A DNA stretch of 64,000 bases from Bacteroidales bacterium (GTDB lineage: Bacteria > Bacteroidota > Bacteroidia > Bacteroidales > UBA932), in contig JAFSOA010000001.1 of the NCBI GenBank assembly GCA_017447265.1, positions 310,001 to 374,000 on the forward strand, read 5' to 3'. Position numbers and translations under genes: made by a program. Every line of letters starts with the position of its first letter. The stretch's first letter is position 1. The notes below the pieces were generated by a model. It made no database searches and was not told the origin of the DNA. It was given only the letters and a program-made list of their open reading frames with translations. Below are positions 8,807 to 21,769 of this stretch, in pieces.

Positions 8807-9910
8807 TTACTGGTTCATGATGTCGCGGACGGTTTCCATCATCTTTTCGCCGCGAAGTTCGTCACCGCGCTTGCAGATGGTGCCGTCGGGGGCGAAGAGG
8901 ATCATGGTCGGGATGCCGACGATGCCGTAGACATCGGTCGGGGTCTTGTCATCGCCCACGAAGATCTGCGGCCAGGTCATCTCCTTTTCTTTCATGCGTT
9001 CTGCGCTCTTGGTGTTGTCGCCGTTGGTTTCCCAGACGGCCACGCCCAGCACCGTGAACTTGTCGCCGGAGAGCGTCTCATGGGTCCGTTTGATGTTCGG
9101 AATCTCCCGCATGCACGGACCGCACCACGATGCCCAGAAATCGGCGAGGACCCAGCGGCCCTTGCCGACGAAGTCGGAAAGTTTCACATCGGCGCCATCC
9201 GGGGTCTTGCCGGCGAAATCGACGAAGGCCTTGCCTTCGGACGTGGCCTGCTCCGCTTCCTTGCTGGCGCGGATACGGGCGATGGATTCGTCTTCCGCCA
9301 CGAATTTGCCGCATTGGGCCAGGATGCCGTCGAGTTCTTCGAGGTCGAGGTCATAGATGATGTTCTGCAGGGCGTAGCGGGCGATATAGTTGTCCTTGTT
9401 CTTGCTGATGGCGTCCAGGCTGATTTCCTTGATCTTCGCCATGGTCTCCTCGTAGAGGGCTTCTCCAGCGGCTTCGTCGTCATCGGCGATGCCGGCAGCC
9501 TTCTCGCGGTATTCCCGGCTCACGGCGTTCATGGCTTCGTTGAGCTCTTTCATGGCCTGGTTGATTCTGGAGCCTTCGAGCTTGCAGCCGGGGCCGGTCG
9601 GGGCAAAGGTGAGCTGGTCGACACCTTTCTCGGCGATCACGCTGTAGCTCCAGTTGCGGTCGCGGGGTCCGCGCTCGCGGAAGTTGGCCACGACGGTATA
9701 TACTTTTTCGGGGTTGGCAGGCGCCTTGAGCTCGAAGGTGCCGTCGGTCACGGCGGTGGAGTCAAGGACGGTCTTGCCGTCGCAGAGGTAGACGAGCTGG
9801 CCTTCGGGGAAGGTTTCACCTTCGGCGATGGTACCTTTGATGGTGACGGTGTCCTGTCCGCAGGCAGCTGCGAGCGTCAGGACGGCGAGGGAGTAGAAGA
9901 TTTTTTTCAT
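8807..9910 (-). CDS. TlpA-like thioredoxin-fold lipoprotein with DUF4369-type N-terminus
   Basis: 367-residue envelope thiol-disulfide protein. MKKIFYSLAVLTLAAAC is a lipoprotein signal. Residues about 22-130 match the beta-rich DUF4369-type domain that often precedes Bacteroidetes TlpA proteins, then a helical linker, and from about 230 an AhpC/TSA-type thioredoxin fold with the redox motif WASWCGPCMREIP and a cis-Pro loop VGIPTMI. It probably keeps thiols of exported proteins reduced; DsbD encoded at 37837-39855 is a plausible electron donor (inference). It starts 21 bp after atpG on the same strand and may be co-transcribed with the ATP synthase operon. Confidence 0.88.
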   Translation of the reverse strand: MKKIFYSLAVLTLAAACGQDTVTIKGTIAEGETFPEGQLVYLCDGKTVLDSTAVTDGTFELKAPANPEKVYTVVANFRERGPRDRNWSYSVIAEKGVDQLTFAPTGPGCKLEGSRINQAMKELNEAMNAVSREYREKAAGIADDDEAAGEALYEETMAKIKEISLDAISKNKDNYIARYALQNIIYDLDLEELDGILAQCGKFVAEDESIARIRASKEAEQATSEGKAFVDFAGKTPDGADVKLSDFVGKGRWVLADFWASWCGPCMREIPNIKRTHETLSGDKFTVLGVAVWETNGDNTKSAERMKEKEMTWPQIFVGDDKTPTDVYGIVGIPTMILFAPDGTICKRGDELRGEKMMETVRDIMNQ

Positions 9911-9931
9911 GATGCTTGTGTTTTACATGTA

Positions 9932-10807
9932 TCAGGCCAGGCTGCCGCCGACAATGTCGAGCAGTTCGCTCGTGATGGCCTGCTGGCGGCGCTTGTTGTA
10001 TTCGAGGGTGAGCTGGTCGAGCAGTTCGTCGGCGTTGTCGCTGGCCAGCTGCATGGCTACGGTGCGGGCGGCCTGCTCGGCGGCAAAACTGTCCATCAGG
10101 ACCGTATAGATCTTGAGCAGCAGCACCTTGGGCAGCAGGGCTTCTACGACTTCCTTCCGGTCCGGTTCCACGATCAGGTCGTCGTCGCTCCGGCTCTCCA
10201 GGGCAGCGGGCAGCTCCAGCGGCAGGTAGACCTCGCGGGTGGGCGGCTGCGCCGCGTTGGACTTGTAGTGGTTGTAGAGCAGGACGATGCGGCCCACTTC
10301 GCCTTTTTCAAAACTTTCCGTGAGTTCGCGCGCCAGTTCGGCAGCCGGTTCGTAGGCGGGCTTGTCGAGCAGGGACGAGGCGTCGCGGCGGACAGGGAAG
10401 CCGGTCTTGCGGGCGGCTTCGGCGACCTTGCGCCCCACAGAGTAGAGGTCGATCTGTTCGCGCTGAAGGCCGGCGTCTTCCAGGGCGGCGAGTTCGCCGA
10501 GGAGCGACTTGACGGCCGTGGCGTTGAATCCGCCGCAGAGCGAGCTGTTCGAGGAGAAAGCGACCACGGCCACGCGTGGGCTGCCATTGTCCTGCAGCAA
10601 AGGCGTATCCAGTGCGGCGCGGACGCTGCGGTCTGCCAGCAGGTCCTGCAGGATTTCGTGCAGTTTCTCCTGGTAGGGCAGCATGCCGGCGATGGCTTGC
10701 TGGGCCCGGTGGAGCTTGGCCGCCGCGACCATCTTCATGGCCGCAGTGATCTGCAGGGTGCTCTTGACCGAAGCGATGCGTGTCTTTGTCTCCTTGAGCG
10801 ATGCCAT
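9932..10807 (-). CDS. atpG: ATP synthase F1 gamma subunit
   Basis: 291-residue central stalk subunit that rotates inside the alpha3beta3 head and transmits torque between the c-ring and the catalytic sites. The N-terminal helix MASLKETKTRIASVKSTLQI and the C-terminal helix region LTLEYNKRRQQAITSELLDIVGGSLA are both characteristic, and the length is normal. It is the last ATP synthase gene in this operon and starts 3 bp after atpA, as in other Bacteroidales. Confidence 0.97.
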   Translation of the reverse strand: MASLKETKTRIASVKSTLQITAAMKMVAAAKLHRAQQAIAGMLPYQEKLHEILQDLLADRSVRAALDTPLLQDNGSPRVAVVAFSSNSSLCGGFNATAVKSLLGELAALEDAGLQREQIDLYSVGRKVAEAARKTGFPVRRDASSLLDKPAYEPAAELARELTESFEKGEVGRIVLLYNHYKSNAAQPPTREVYLPLELPAALESRSDDDLIVEPDRKEVVEALLPKVLLLKIYTVLMDSFAAEQAARTVAMQLASDNADELLDQLTLEYNKRRQQAITSELLDIVGGSLA

Positions 10808-10810
10808 GGT

Positions 10811-12389
<1,579 letters not shown>

Positions 12390-12397
<8 letters not shown>

Positions 12398-12893
12398 TCT
12401 TGCGTGTTTTTCTGTTTTTTTCTTCCCATTCCTTGCGGATGGTCTGCAGTTGCGTGGCGATGGAGGCGTCCAGCCGCCTGTCTTCCACTTGGACGATGAA
12501 ACCGCCGATCAGGTCGGGATTGACCTCGGTCTGGAAGTCGACCTGGCTGAATCCTTGCGCCTTCATCAGTTCGGTCAGCTTCCCGACGAGTCCGGGATTC
12601 TCGGTGGCCGTCGTGAGCCGGGCGCGCGTGATGCCCTTGGCCTTGCGGTAGAGTACCCGGTAGTCGTGCAGGATCGCGGGCAGGTAGTCCACCCGCTTGT
12701 TGCGGACCACCAGAGCCAGGAAACGCTGCATCGGCTCACAGAGCCGCTCGATGCAGCCGGGCACATCTTCCTTCGACTGCAGGGCCTTCCTGAGGGCTTC
12801 CGCGTCGTCAAAGATGCGCTTCTCCGCCTTCTGCTCCGTGGCATAGAGCAGCAGGGCGTTGGCGTAGCGGCTGGCAATCAATCCGGCATCCAT
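12390..12893 (-). CDS. atpH: ATP synthase F1 delta subunit
   Basis: 167-residue peripheral-stalk subunit that joins the b subunits to the top of the F1 head. The N-terminal six-helix domain begins [11 protein letters not shown], the typical start of the family, and the C-terminal part contains the conserved [20 protein letters not shown] segment. Divergent in between, as usual for this subunit. It lies 11 bp after atpF and overlaps atpA by 8 bp. Confidence 0.95.
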
Positions 12894-12904
12894 GGGCGGG
12901 GGTT

Positions 12905-13414
12905 TCAGTTAACGGGGTTGTGGCTGGCGCGGGCCTCTTCGATCATCCTGTCGATGAGGGCGCTCTGTTTTTCTGCGGTGTTGAGGTGTCCGCGGACAAG
13001 TTTTTCGGCCACTTCGATGGCCAGTCCGGCCACTTCGTCGGCGATCTGGCGGCGGGCGGTTTCCTGCTCGATGCGGATCTCCTCGCGCGCCTTTTCGATC
13101 ATCGCGTTGGTCTGGATCTTTGCCTGTTCGCAGGCGTCGTGGACGATCTTGTCGCCGTTGGCGGCGGCTTCGTTGAGGATGCGGGCCTGTTCCTTGCGGG
13201 CCTCCTCAATGAGTTTCTTCTGCTCGGCGGCCAGTTCCTTGAGGGTCTTCCGGGCCTCTTCCGCTTCGCGGAGCGACTGTTCGATGCTGTCGGAACGCTT
13301 CTTGACCATCCCCGTAATCATCGGGAAGCCGAATTTGGCCAGGACGAAGAAGACGATGCCGAAGATCAGCGTCATCCAGAAGAGGAGTCCGAAGTCAGGA
13401 GTGATCAGCGACAT
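12905..13414 (-). CDS. atpF: ATP synthase F0 b subunit
   Basis: 169-residue peripheral-stalk subunit: one N-terminal membrane helix (LLFWMTLIFGIVFFVLAKFG, about residues 9-28) and a long charged alpha-helix rich in Ala, Glu, Lys and Arg. The frame stays open upstream to 13642, but that extension would overlap all of atpE with no family similarity. The ATG at 13414 gives the normal start MSLITPDFGLLFW and a 7-bp gap to atpE, so it is preferred. Confidence 0.95.
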   Translation of the reverse strand: MSLITPDFGLLFWMTLIFGIVFFVLAKFGFPMITGMVKKRSDSIEQSLREAEEARKTLKELAAEQKKLIEEARKEQARILNEAAANGDKIVHDACEQAKIQTNAMIEKAREEIRIEQETARRQIADEVAGLAIEVAEKLVRGHLNTAEKQSALIDRMIEEARASHNPVN

Positions 13415-13421
13415 GGGGCGA

Positions 13422-14721
<1,300 letters not shown>

Positions 14722-14734
<13 letters not shown>

Positions 14735-14957
14735 ACGGTCACGACGTTGTCGCGGACTTCCACGAAGCCCGCCTGGCATTCGATTTCATGGCTTTGCCCT
14801 GCCTGCACGTAGCGGATGACGCCCGCCGTCGTGGAGGAGATCAGGGGTGCGTGCCCCTTGAGCACCTCGAAGCGGCCGAGCGTGCCGGGGATTTCCACCA
14901 GCTCGGTGTCGACCGAAAGGATCTCTTTCTGGGGCGATATGATTCTCAGGCGGATCA

Positions 14958-14958
<1 letters not shown>
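14722..14958 (-). CDS. atpC: ATP synthase F1 epsilon subunit, short form
   Basis: 78 residues, which is only the N-terminal beta-sandwich domain of epsilon (MIRLRIISPQKEILSVDTELVEIPG and the LGRFEVLKGHAPLIS segment). The C-terminal helical hairpin that inhibits ATP hydrolysis in other bacteria is absent, as is common in Bacteroidetes, so regulation by that arm is not expected. The ATG shares one base with the atpD stop (TGATG). A GTG one codon upstream is a less likely start. Confidence 0.93.
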
Positions 14959-16493
<1,535 letters not shown>

Positions 16494-16501
16494 TTAAATG
16501 A

Positions 16502-16509
16502 CAAAGATA
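16502..16509 (-). promoter_or_regulatory. Bacteroidota -7 box for the ATP synthase operon
   Basis: Reads TATCTTTG on the minus strand, a full match to the Bacteroidota consensus TAnnTTTG, 23 bp before the atpD start codon. No strong -33 TTTG was seen. Confidence 0.6.
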
Positions 16510-16571
16510 GACATTTTTTTGCTAACTTAGCAGCAGCAAAATAGCCAACAATACTAATACATTTATACGTA

Positions 16572-17042
16572 ATGGCATCTTCTATTCTGGACCTCATCAA
16601 ACAGCAGGTTTCGGCACAGGCCGGTGGCGTTGAAATCCCTGCCGGCGCCAAGAATACCGTACTCAACGGATTGACTGATTCCATCTTCGGCAGCCTCTCG
16701 CAAACAGCGATGAAGGCCGGTGGCATCGAGCAGCTCAAGTCGCTCCTGACCGGCTCCACCTCGGCGGCATCCAGCCCCATCACGGCGCTGGCCGGCCAGC
16801 TCTTCAACGTCAACGTCCTGAAAAAACTCAATCTGGGCAGTACGCTCAACACGGCGCTCTCGGGCCTGATTCCCGCCGTGATGGGCAAACTCTCCGGCAT
16901 CCTGAAAGACCAGGACGGTGACGGCGACGTCGATTTCAACGATATCCTCATCACCCTGAAAGGCGGCGCGGGAAGAGCCTCTTCCGCCGGCGGCGGCCTG
17001 CTGAGCGGCATCCTGGGCAAAGTACTGGGCGGCAACCGATAA
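16572..17042 (+). CDS. Small EF-hand-containing protein of unknown function
   Basis: 156 residues, no signal peptide. The N-terminal two thirds are Ala/Gly/Leu/Ser-rich and helical, resembling the DUF937 type; a single calcium-loop sequence DQDGDGDVDFNDI (about residues 117-129) matches the EF-hand/dockerin consensus, and a Gly/Ser-rich tail ends LLSGILGKVLGGNR. It is divergent from the ATP synthase operon and precedes the sugar transporter gene by 27 bp. A near-consensus box TACATTTA (16558-16565) lies 6 nt before the ATG. Calcium binding is inference from the loop; nothing else about function is visible. Confidence 0.75.
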   Translation: MASSILDLIKQQVSAQAGGVEIPAGAKNTVLNGLTDSIFGSLSQTAMKAGGIEQLKSLLTGSTSAASSPITALAGQLFNVNVLKKLNLGSTLNTALSGLIPAVMGKLSGILKDQDGDGDVDFNDILITLKGGAGRASSAGGGLLSGILGKVLGGNR

Positions 17043-17069
17043 CCAGTCAATCAATCAAACATCAATCAT

Positions 17070-18341
17070 ATGGCTAATACCCCTACGAAACAGCAGAACT
17101 TCACGCCGGCCATCATCGTGATGTTCGCCCTCTTCTTCATGATCGCCTTCGTCACGAACCTCGCCGGTTCGATGGGCGTGGTGGTCACCAACCAGTTCGG
17201 CGCCAGCAAGGCCCTGAGCCAGCTCGGCACCCTCGCCAATTTCATCGCCTATGCCTGCATGGGCATCCCCGCAGGTATTATCCTGCGCCGCAAGGGCTAT
17301 AAGTTTACGGCCCTGCTGGCTGTCATCGTCGGCTTCATCGGCGTGGGCATTCAGTTCCTCTCCGGCTATGCCGAAAGCTTCTTCGTCTATGTGCTCGGCG
17401 CCTTTGTCGCCGGCTTCTCGATGTGCATGCTCAACATCGTGGTCAACCCGATGCTGAACACTCTGGGCGGCGGCGGCAACCGCGGCAACCAGCTCATTCA
17501 GTGGGGCGGCTCCTGCAACTCCATCGGCGGCACTCTGGCACCGGTCCTCGTGGGCTGGCTCGTCGGCGGCTCCATCCAGGATGCCACCGTGGCCAAGGCT
17601 GCGCCCGTGATGGTCATCGCCATGGTGATCTTCGCCATCGCCTTCATCGTGATCCTGCTCACCAAGATTCCCGAACCGCATATGGAGACGCCCGAAGAGA
17701 AGGCGGCCCGTCTGGCCGGCGGTGCGAAGAAAGACCCGCACAGCCCGCTGAGCTTCCGTCACTTCGTCCTCGGCGCCATCGCCATCTTCTTCTATGTGGG
17801 TATCGAGGTCGGTATTCCGAACACGGCCAACATCCACTTCTCCGGCTTGGCCAATGTGGGTCCGGCCATCGCAGGCACTTTCATCGGCGCCTACTGGTTC
17901 TGCATGCTGATTGGCCGTCTGATCGGCGGTGTCATCGGCGGCAAGGTCTCCAGCAAGAAGATGCTGCTCTTCACGGCATCGGCGGCCATCCTGTTCATCC
18001 TGCTGGCCATGTTCATCCCGGAGACGGCCACCATCACCATTGCCAAATACACCGTTCCGTGGAGCCTGGGCTTCCTGACCCTCTGCGGTCTGTGCACTTC
18101 CATCATGTGGGGCTGCATCTTCAACCTTTCGGCCGAAGGTCTCGGCAAGTACACGGCAGCTGCTTCCGGCATCTTCATGACGCTGGTCTGCGGCGGCGGC
18201 ATCATCCCGTTCGTCCAGAATGCCATCGCCGACAAGGTCGGCTCCATCCAGAGCTACTGGCTGCTGGTCCTCTGCCTGGCTTACCTGATCTACTATGCCG
18301 TCGCCGGCTCGAAGAATGTGAACAAGGACATCCCCGTATAA
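17070..18341 (+). CDS. Sugar MFS transporter, FucP/GluP type
   Basis: 423-residue major facilitator transporter with about 12 membrane helices, expected to be a proton-sugar symporter in the inner membrane. The stretch VVNPMLNTLGGGGNRGNQLIQ, then GGSCNSIGGTLAPVL, is typical of the FucP/GluP sugar branch, where Asn, Gln and Gly residues line the sugar path. Only 9 bp separate it from a ROK glucokinase gene, so glucose or a similar hexose is the likely substrate and the two genes form an uptake-and-phosphorylation pair. Substrate is inferred from context. Confidence 0.88.
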   Translation: MANTPTKQQNFTPAIIVMFALFFMIAFVTNLAGSMGVVVTNQFGASKALSQLGTLANFIAYACMGIPAGIILRRKGYKFTALLAVIVGFIGVGIQFLSGYAESFFVYVLGAFVAGFSMCMLNIVVNPMLNTLGGGGNRGNQLIQWGGSCNSIGGTLAPVLVGWLVGGSIQDATVAKAAPVMVIAMVIFAIAFIVILLTKIPEPHMETPEEKAARLAGGAKKDPHSPLSFRHFVLGAIAIFFYVGIEVGIPNTANIHFSGLANVGPAIAGTFIGAYWFCMLIGRLIGGVIGGKVSSKKMLLFTASAAILFILLAMFIPETATITIAKYTVPWSLGFLTLCGLCTSIMWGCIFNLSAEGLGKYTAAASGIFMTLVCGGGIIPFVQNAIADKVGSIQSYWLLVLCLAYLIYYAVAGSKNVNKDIPV

Positions 18342-18350
18342 AGCTAGCTT

Positions 18351-19319
18351 ATGGAAAAGGAACTCGTAATGGGTATCGACGTCGGTGGACAGAGTACCAA
18401 GCTTGGCGTCGTCAATGCAGAGGGTGAGATCATCGCCCAGACGGTCATCTCCTCGCTGCAGCAAGAACTCATCGACTATATCAACGAACTGACCAAGGCC
18501 ATCAAGGGCCTGATCGCCGAAACCAACAAAACCGGCAAGGTCAAGGGCATCGGCATCGGCGCCCCGAACGGCAACTACTACAAGGGAACGGTGGAATATG
18601 CCCCGAACCTCAAGTGGAGCTACGACGCCGATGGCAAGCCCACGGTCGTCGACCTGGCCGCCCTGGTCAAGAGCTTCACCAGCCTTCCTGTGACCGTCAC
18701 CAACGACGCCAACGCGGCTGCCATGGGTGAAATGGCCTACGGTGTGGCGCGCGGCATGAAGAATTTCATCATGATCACCCTCGGCACCGGTGTCGGCAGC
18801 GGCATCGTGGTCAACGGGGAAGTGGTTTACGGCCACGACGGCTTCGCCGGCGAGCTGGGCCATACCATCGCCGTCCGCGACGGCCGCCAGTGCAACTGCG
18901 GCCTGAAGGGCTGTCTGGAGACCTACTGCAGCGCCATGGGCGTCCGCCGCACGGCGCAGAAGCTGCTTGCCACGAATCCCGAAGCCAAGAGCCCGCTCCG
19001 CGATCTGGATCCGGAGAACATCAGTTCGAAGGACGTGTATGATGCCGCCGAGCAGGGCGATCAGATCGCCATCGACATCTTCAAGACCACGGGCCAGATC
19101 CTGGGCCGTTCGCTGGCCGACTTCGTGAAGTTCAGCGCCCCCGAGGCCATCGTGCTCTTCGGCGGCCTGGCCAAGGCCAAGAAGTATTTCCACGACGACC
19201 TGGTGGCTGCCATGGAAGAAAACCAGCTCCAGATCTGGAAGGGCCGCATTAAAGTGCTCTATTCCTCGCTCAAGGATTCCGACGCCGCCATCCTCGGCGC
19301 CAGCGCCCTTGCCTGGTAG
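18351..19319 (+). CDS. ROK family glucokinase
   Basis: 322-residue cytoplasmic sugar kinase that phosphorylates glucose with ATP. The N-terminal phosphate-binding loop is GIDVGGQSTKLG, the catalytic base is Asp119 in TNDANAA, and the ROK zinc site is formed by His171 (GELGHT) with Cys181, Cys183 and Cys188 in CNCGLKGCLE. Length is normal. It follows a sugar MFS transporter by 9 bp, and the YfhO-like gene starts 9 bp downstream. Glucose is the most likely substrate for this subgroup, but N-acetylhexosamine or fructose cannot be excluded. Confidence 0.9.
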   Translation: MEKELVMGIDVGGQSTKLGVVNAEGEIIAQTVISSLQQELIDYINELTKAIKGLIAETNKTGKVKGIGIGAPNGNYYKGTVEYAPNLKWSYDADGKPTVVDLAALVKSFTSLPVTVTNDANAAAMGEMAYGVARGMKNFIMITLGTGVGSGIVVNGEVVYGHDGFAGELGHTIAVRDGRQCNCGLKGCLETYCSAMGVRRTAQKLLATNPEAKSPLRDLDPENISSKDVYDAAEQGDQIAIDIFKTTGQILGRSLADFVKFSAPEAIVLFGGLAKAKKYFHDDLVAAMEENQLQIWKGRIKVLYSSLKDSDAAILGASALAW

Positions 19320-19328
19320 CTCTTTGAC

Positions 19329-21764
19329 ATGACTTTTCATCGCTTTCTCCAGCGATACGGGGCTTACCTCGTGGCGGCGCTCCTCTTTGTCGGAGCCTCC
19401 GTCACCCTCTGTTTCCCCGCACTGCAAGGCAAGGTCCTTTATGCCTCGGACAATGTCAATGCCCGGTGTGCGGCCAGCGAGGCTTACAGCTACCATCAGG
19501 AAACGGGGAAAGTGACCTGGTGGACGGACAGCATGTTTTCGGGCATGCCCGTCTACCAGGTGAAGTCAGGTCAATACAAAGCCGACCGCTGGCTGGCCCC
19601 TGTCAAAGCACTGGAACATGCAGGGCGTCGCCATGTGGCCGGGTTTTTCATTCTCTATTTCTTCTGCTTTTTCGTGCTGGTCCGTTCGTTCGGGACGGAC
19701 AAATGGCTGAGCATCGTGGGGGCTTTCGCCCTCACGCTGTCGTCCTATTTCGTGATCATCGTCGGGGCCGGGCACAACACCAAGGCTACGACGATCGCCC
19801 TCATGAGCGTCGTGCTCGCCGGGTTCTGGCTGATCTTCCGCAAGAAATACGGGCTTGGCGCCGTGGCGTGCCTGGTCTGCTCCGCCGCCGGCATCACCAC
19901 GCACCCCCAGATGTCCTACTACATTCTCCTGCTGATCGGGGTCCTGTGGATCGGCGAGCTGGTGGCGCATGTCCGGCAGAAAAAGATGAAGGATTTTCTG
20001 GTCGCTACGGCGATCTTCGCCGGCTGCGTCGGGGTAGGGACGCTGGCGAACGCCTCCAGCGTCTTCGCCAACATGGAATTTGTGGAGGAAACCAACCGCG
20101 GCTCCCGTAACGACGTGGAGACGACAACCTTTCTTACCCACTTCAACTACAGCCCGCTGGAGTCCTTCTCCCTGCTCGTCCCGGGTGTGGTGGGCGGCCA
20201 GTCCCATGCGGTGGTGGACAGGCATTCCCGCTTCTACAAGAAAGTCGTCGCCAGCGGCGTGAGCGAGAAAGACGCCCGCCAGCTCTCCCAGGATGTTCCG
20301 CTTTACTGGGGCAGCCAGACCTTTACGGAGGGCAATGTGTATGTGGGCGCGCTGGTCTGTTTCCTGTTTCTGCTGGGCCTGCTTCTGGTCCGTGGGCCGG
20401 CCAAGTGGAGCCTGCTGGCGGCCACGGTTTTTTCCCTGCTGCTGGCCCTGGGCGATCATTTTATGCCGCTCTCGCGTTTCTTTTTCACGTATTTTCCGTT
20501 CTATTCCAAGTTCCGCGCCGTCGCATCCATCCTCGTCGTAGCGGAGATTACCATGCCGTTGCTGGGCTTCATGGGTGTCCAGCGCCTGCTGGACGGAAGC
20601 GTCGACAGGCAGAAGGCCCTGCGGAGCATCTGGATCGCCGCCGGCGTTACGGCCGGCATCTGCCTGTTCTTCGCGCTGCTGGGTCCTTCGCTGCTGTCCT
20701 TCATGTCCGAAGGCGATGCCAACTGGGACGCAGACAAATACGATTGGATGTACCGGGCAGTGATTGCGCAGCGCAAGTGGCTGCTGGTCCACGACAGCCT
20801 TCGTTCGGCCCTTTTCATCCTGGCGGGAGCCTCCCTCCTCTTCCTGTTCGGGAAGGGCAAGCTGAAGCGGGGCGTGGTGATCGCCGGCCTGGGCCTGCTG
20901 GTCGTGCTGGACATGTGGCCGGTCGACCGGCGCTTCTTCAGCGAGCGCCTTTTCCGGACGAGCCAGAACAACGACGAAGCATACGAGGAGCAGCCCTGGG
21001 AAACGGAGATCCTGCAGGCGCCCGGCTTCTTCCGCGTGCTGAATCTTTCCACCGGACAGGCCTATACCGAGGCCCGTACCTCCTTGCGGCTTCACTCCGT
21101 CGGCGGCTACAGCGCCGCCAAGCTCCGCCGCTACCAGGACCTGATCGACGAGCATCTGCTGCAGGGTCATTTGTCGGTGGTCAACATGCTCAATGCGCAG
21201 TACCTGGTGATGAACGACGAGAAGGGGGTGCCGCAGGCCAGCCTCAACCCCGATGCGATGGGCAATGCCTGGTTTGTGGACGAGATTTCGGCGATGCCCG
21301 ATGAAGAAATGGAGTTGTTCGCCCTGGATGCGATCGACTTGAAGACCAAGGCGGTCGTCAGCGGGGAAGCAGCCCGTTACGCCACTTCGAGCGCCACTAC
21401 AACCCTCCGCACGCCCGATCCGGAGCGATATGTCCGACTGACCGGCCATACGCCGGATTCGCGGGAGTACAGCTTTTGTTCCGACAATCCGGAGTACGTG
21501 GTCTTCTCGGAAATCTATTATCCCTACGGCTGGAAAGTAACCGTCGACGGGAAGAAAGCGGAGTATTTCCGGGCGAACTATGCGCTTCGGGCGATGTTCG
21601 TCCCGGCCGGCCGGCACGATATCCGCTTTGTCTTCGATCCCGACAGCGTCAAGAAGGGCGACCGCCTGGCCCTTTGTTTCATCCTTCTTCTGTATCTCGC
21701 CGTAGCCGGGATTGCCGGTACGGCCGTCGTGCGTCAGCTGCGTTCGCGGCGTCCGCGTCCGTAG
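19329..21764 (+). CDS. YfhO-like multispanning membrane protein
   Basis: 811-residue protein of the YfhO family: about 12 membrane helices in the first 560 residues and a long periplasmic or extracytoplasmic C-terminal domain (about 570-770) before a final helix (LALCFILLLYLAVAGIAGTAVV). YfhO proteins are GT-C-fold relatives implicated in glycosylation of cell-wall or lipid-linked polymers, for example with lipoteichoic acid in Firmicutes. The conserved acidic residues in ASDNVNAR (loop 1) fit a GT-C active site. It is common in Bacteroidales with unknown acceptor. It starts 9 bp after the glucokinase gene. Confidence 0.82.
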   Translation: MTFHRFLQRYGAYLVAALLFVGASVTLCFPALQGKVLYASDNVNARCAASEAYSYHQETGKVTWWTDSMFSGMPVYQVKSGQYKADRWLAPVKALEHAGRRHVAGFFILYFFCFFVLVRSFGTDKWLSIVGAFALTLSSYFVIIVGAGHNTKATTIALMSVVLAGFWLIFRKKYGLGAVACLVCSAAGITTHPQMSYYILLLIGVLWIGELVAHVRQKKMKDFLVATAIFAGCVGVGTLANASSVFANMEFVEETNRGSRNDVETTTFLTHFNYSPLESFSLLVPGVVGGQSHAVVDRHSRFYKKVVASGVSEKDARQLSQDVPLYWGSQTFTEGNVYVGALVCFLFLLGLLLVRGPAKWSLLAATVFSLLLALGDHFMPLSRFFFTYFPFYSKFRAVASILVVAEITMPLLGFMGVQRLLDGSVDRQKALRSIWIAAGVTAGICLFFALLGPSLLSFMSEGDANWDADKYDWMYRAVIAQRKWLLVHDSLRSALFILAGASLLFLFGKGKLKRGVVIAGLGLLVVLDMWPVDRRFFSERLFRTSQNNDEAYEEQPWETEILQAPGFFRVLNLSTGQAYTEARTSLRLHSVGGYSAAKLRRYQDLIDEHLLQGHLSVVNMLNAQYLVMNDEKGVPQASLNPDAMGNAWFVDEISAMPDEEMELFALDAIDLKTKAVVSGEAARYATSSATTTLRTPDPERYVRLTGHTPDSREYSFCSDNPEYVVFSEIYYPYGWKVTVDGKKAEYFRANYALRAMFVPAGRHDIRFVFDPDSVKKGDRLALCFILLLYLAVAGIAGTAVVRQLRSRRPRP

Positions 21765-21769
21765 CGCGC

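Noticed and set aside
17055..19496. Minus-strand open frame of about 810 codons opposite the MFS and glucokinase genes
   Set aside because: Acidic and repetitive translation with no family features; the plus strand encodes a transporter and a ROK kinase with intact motifs.
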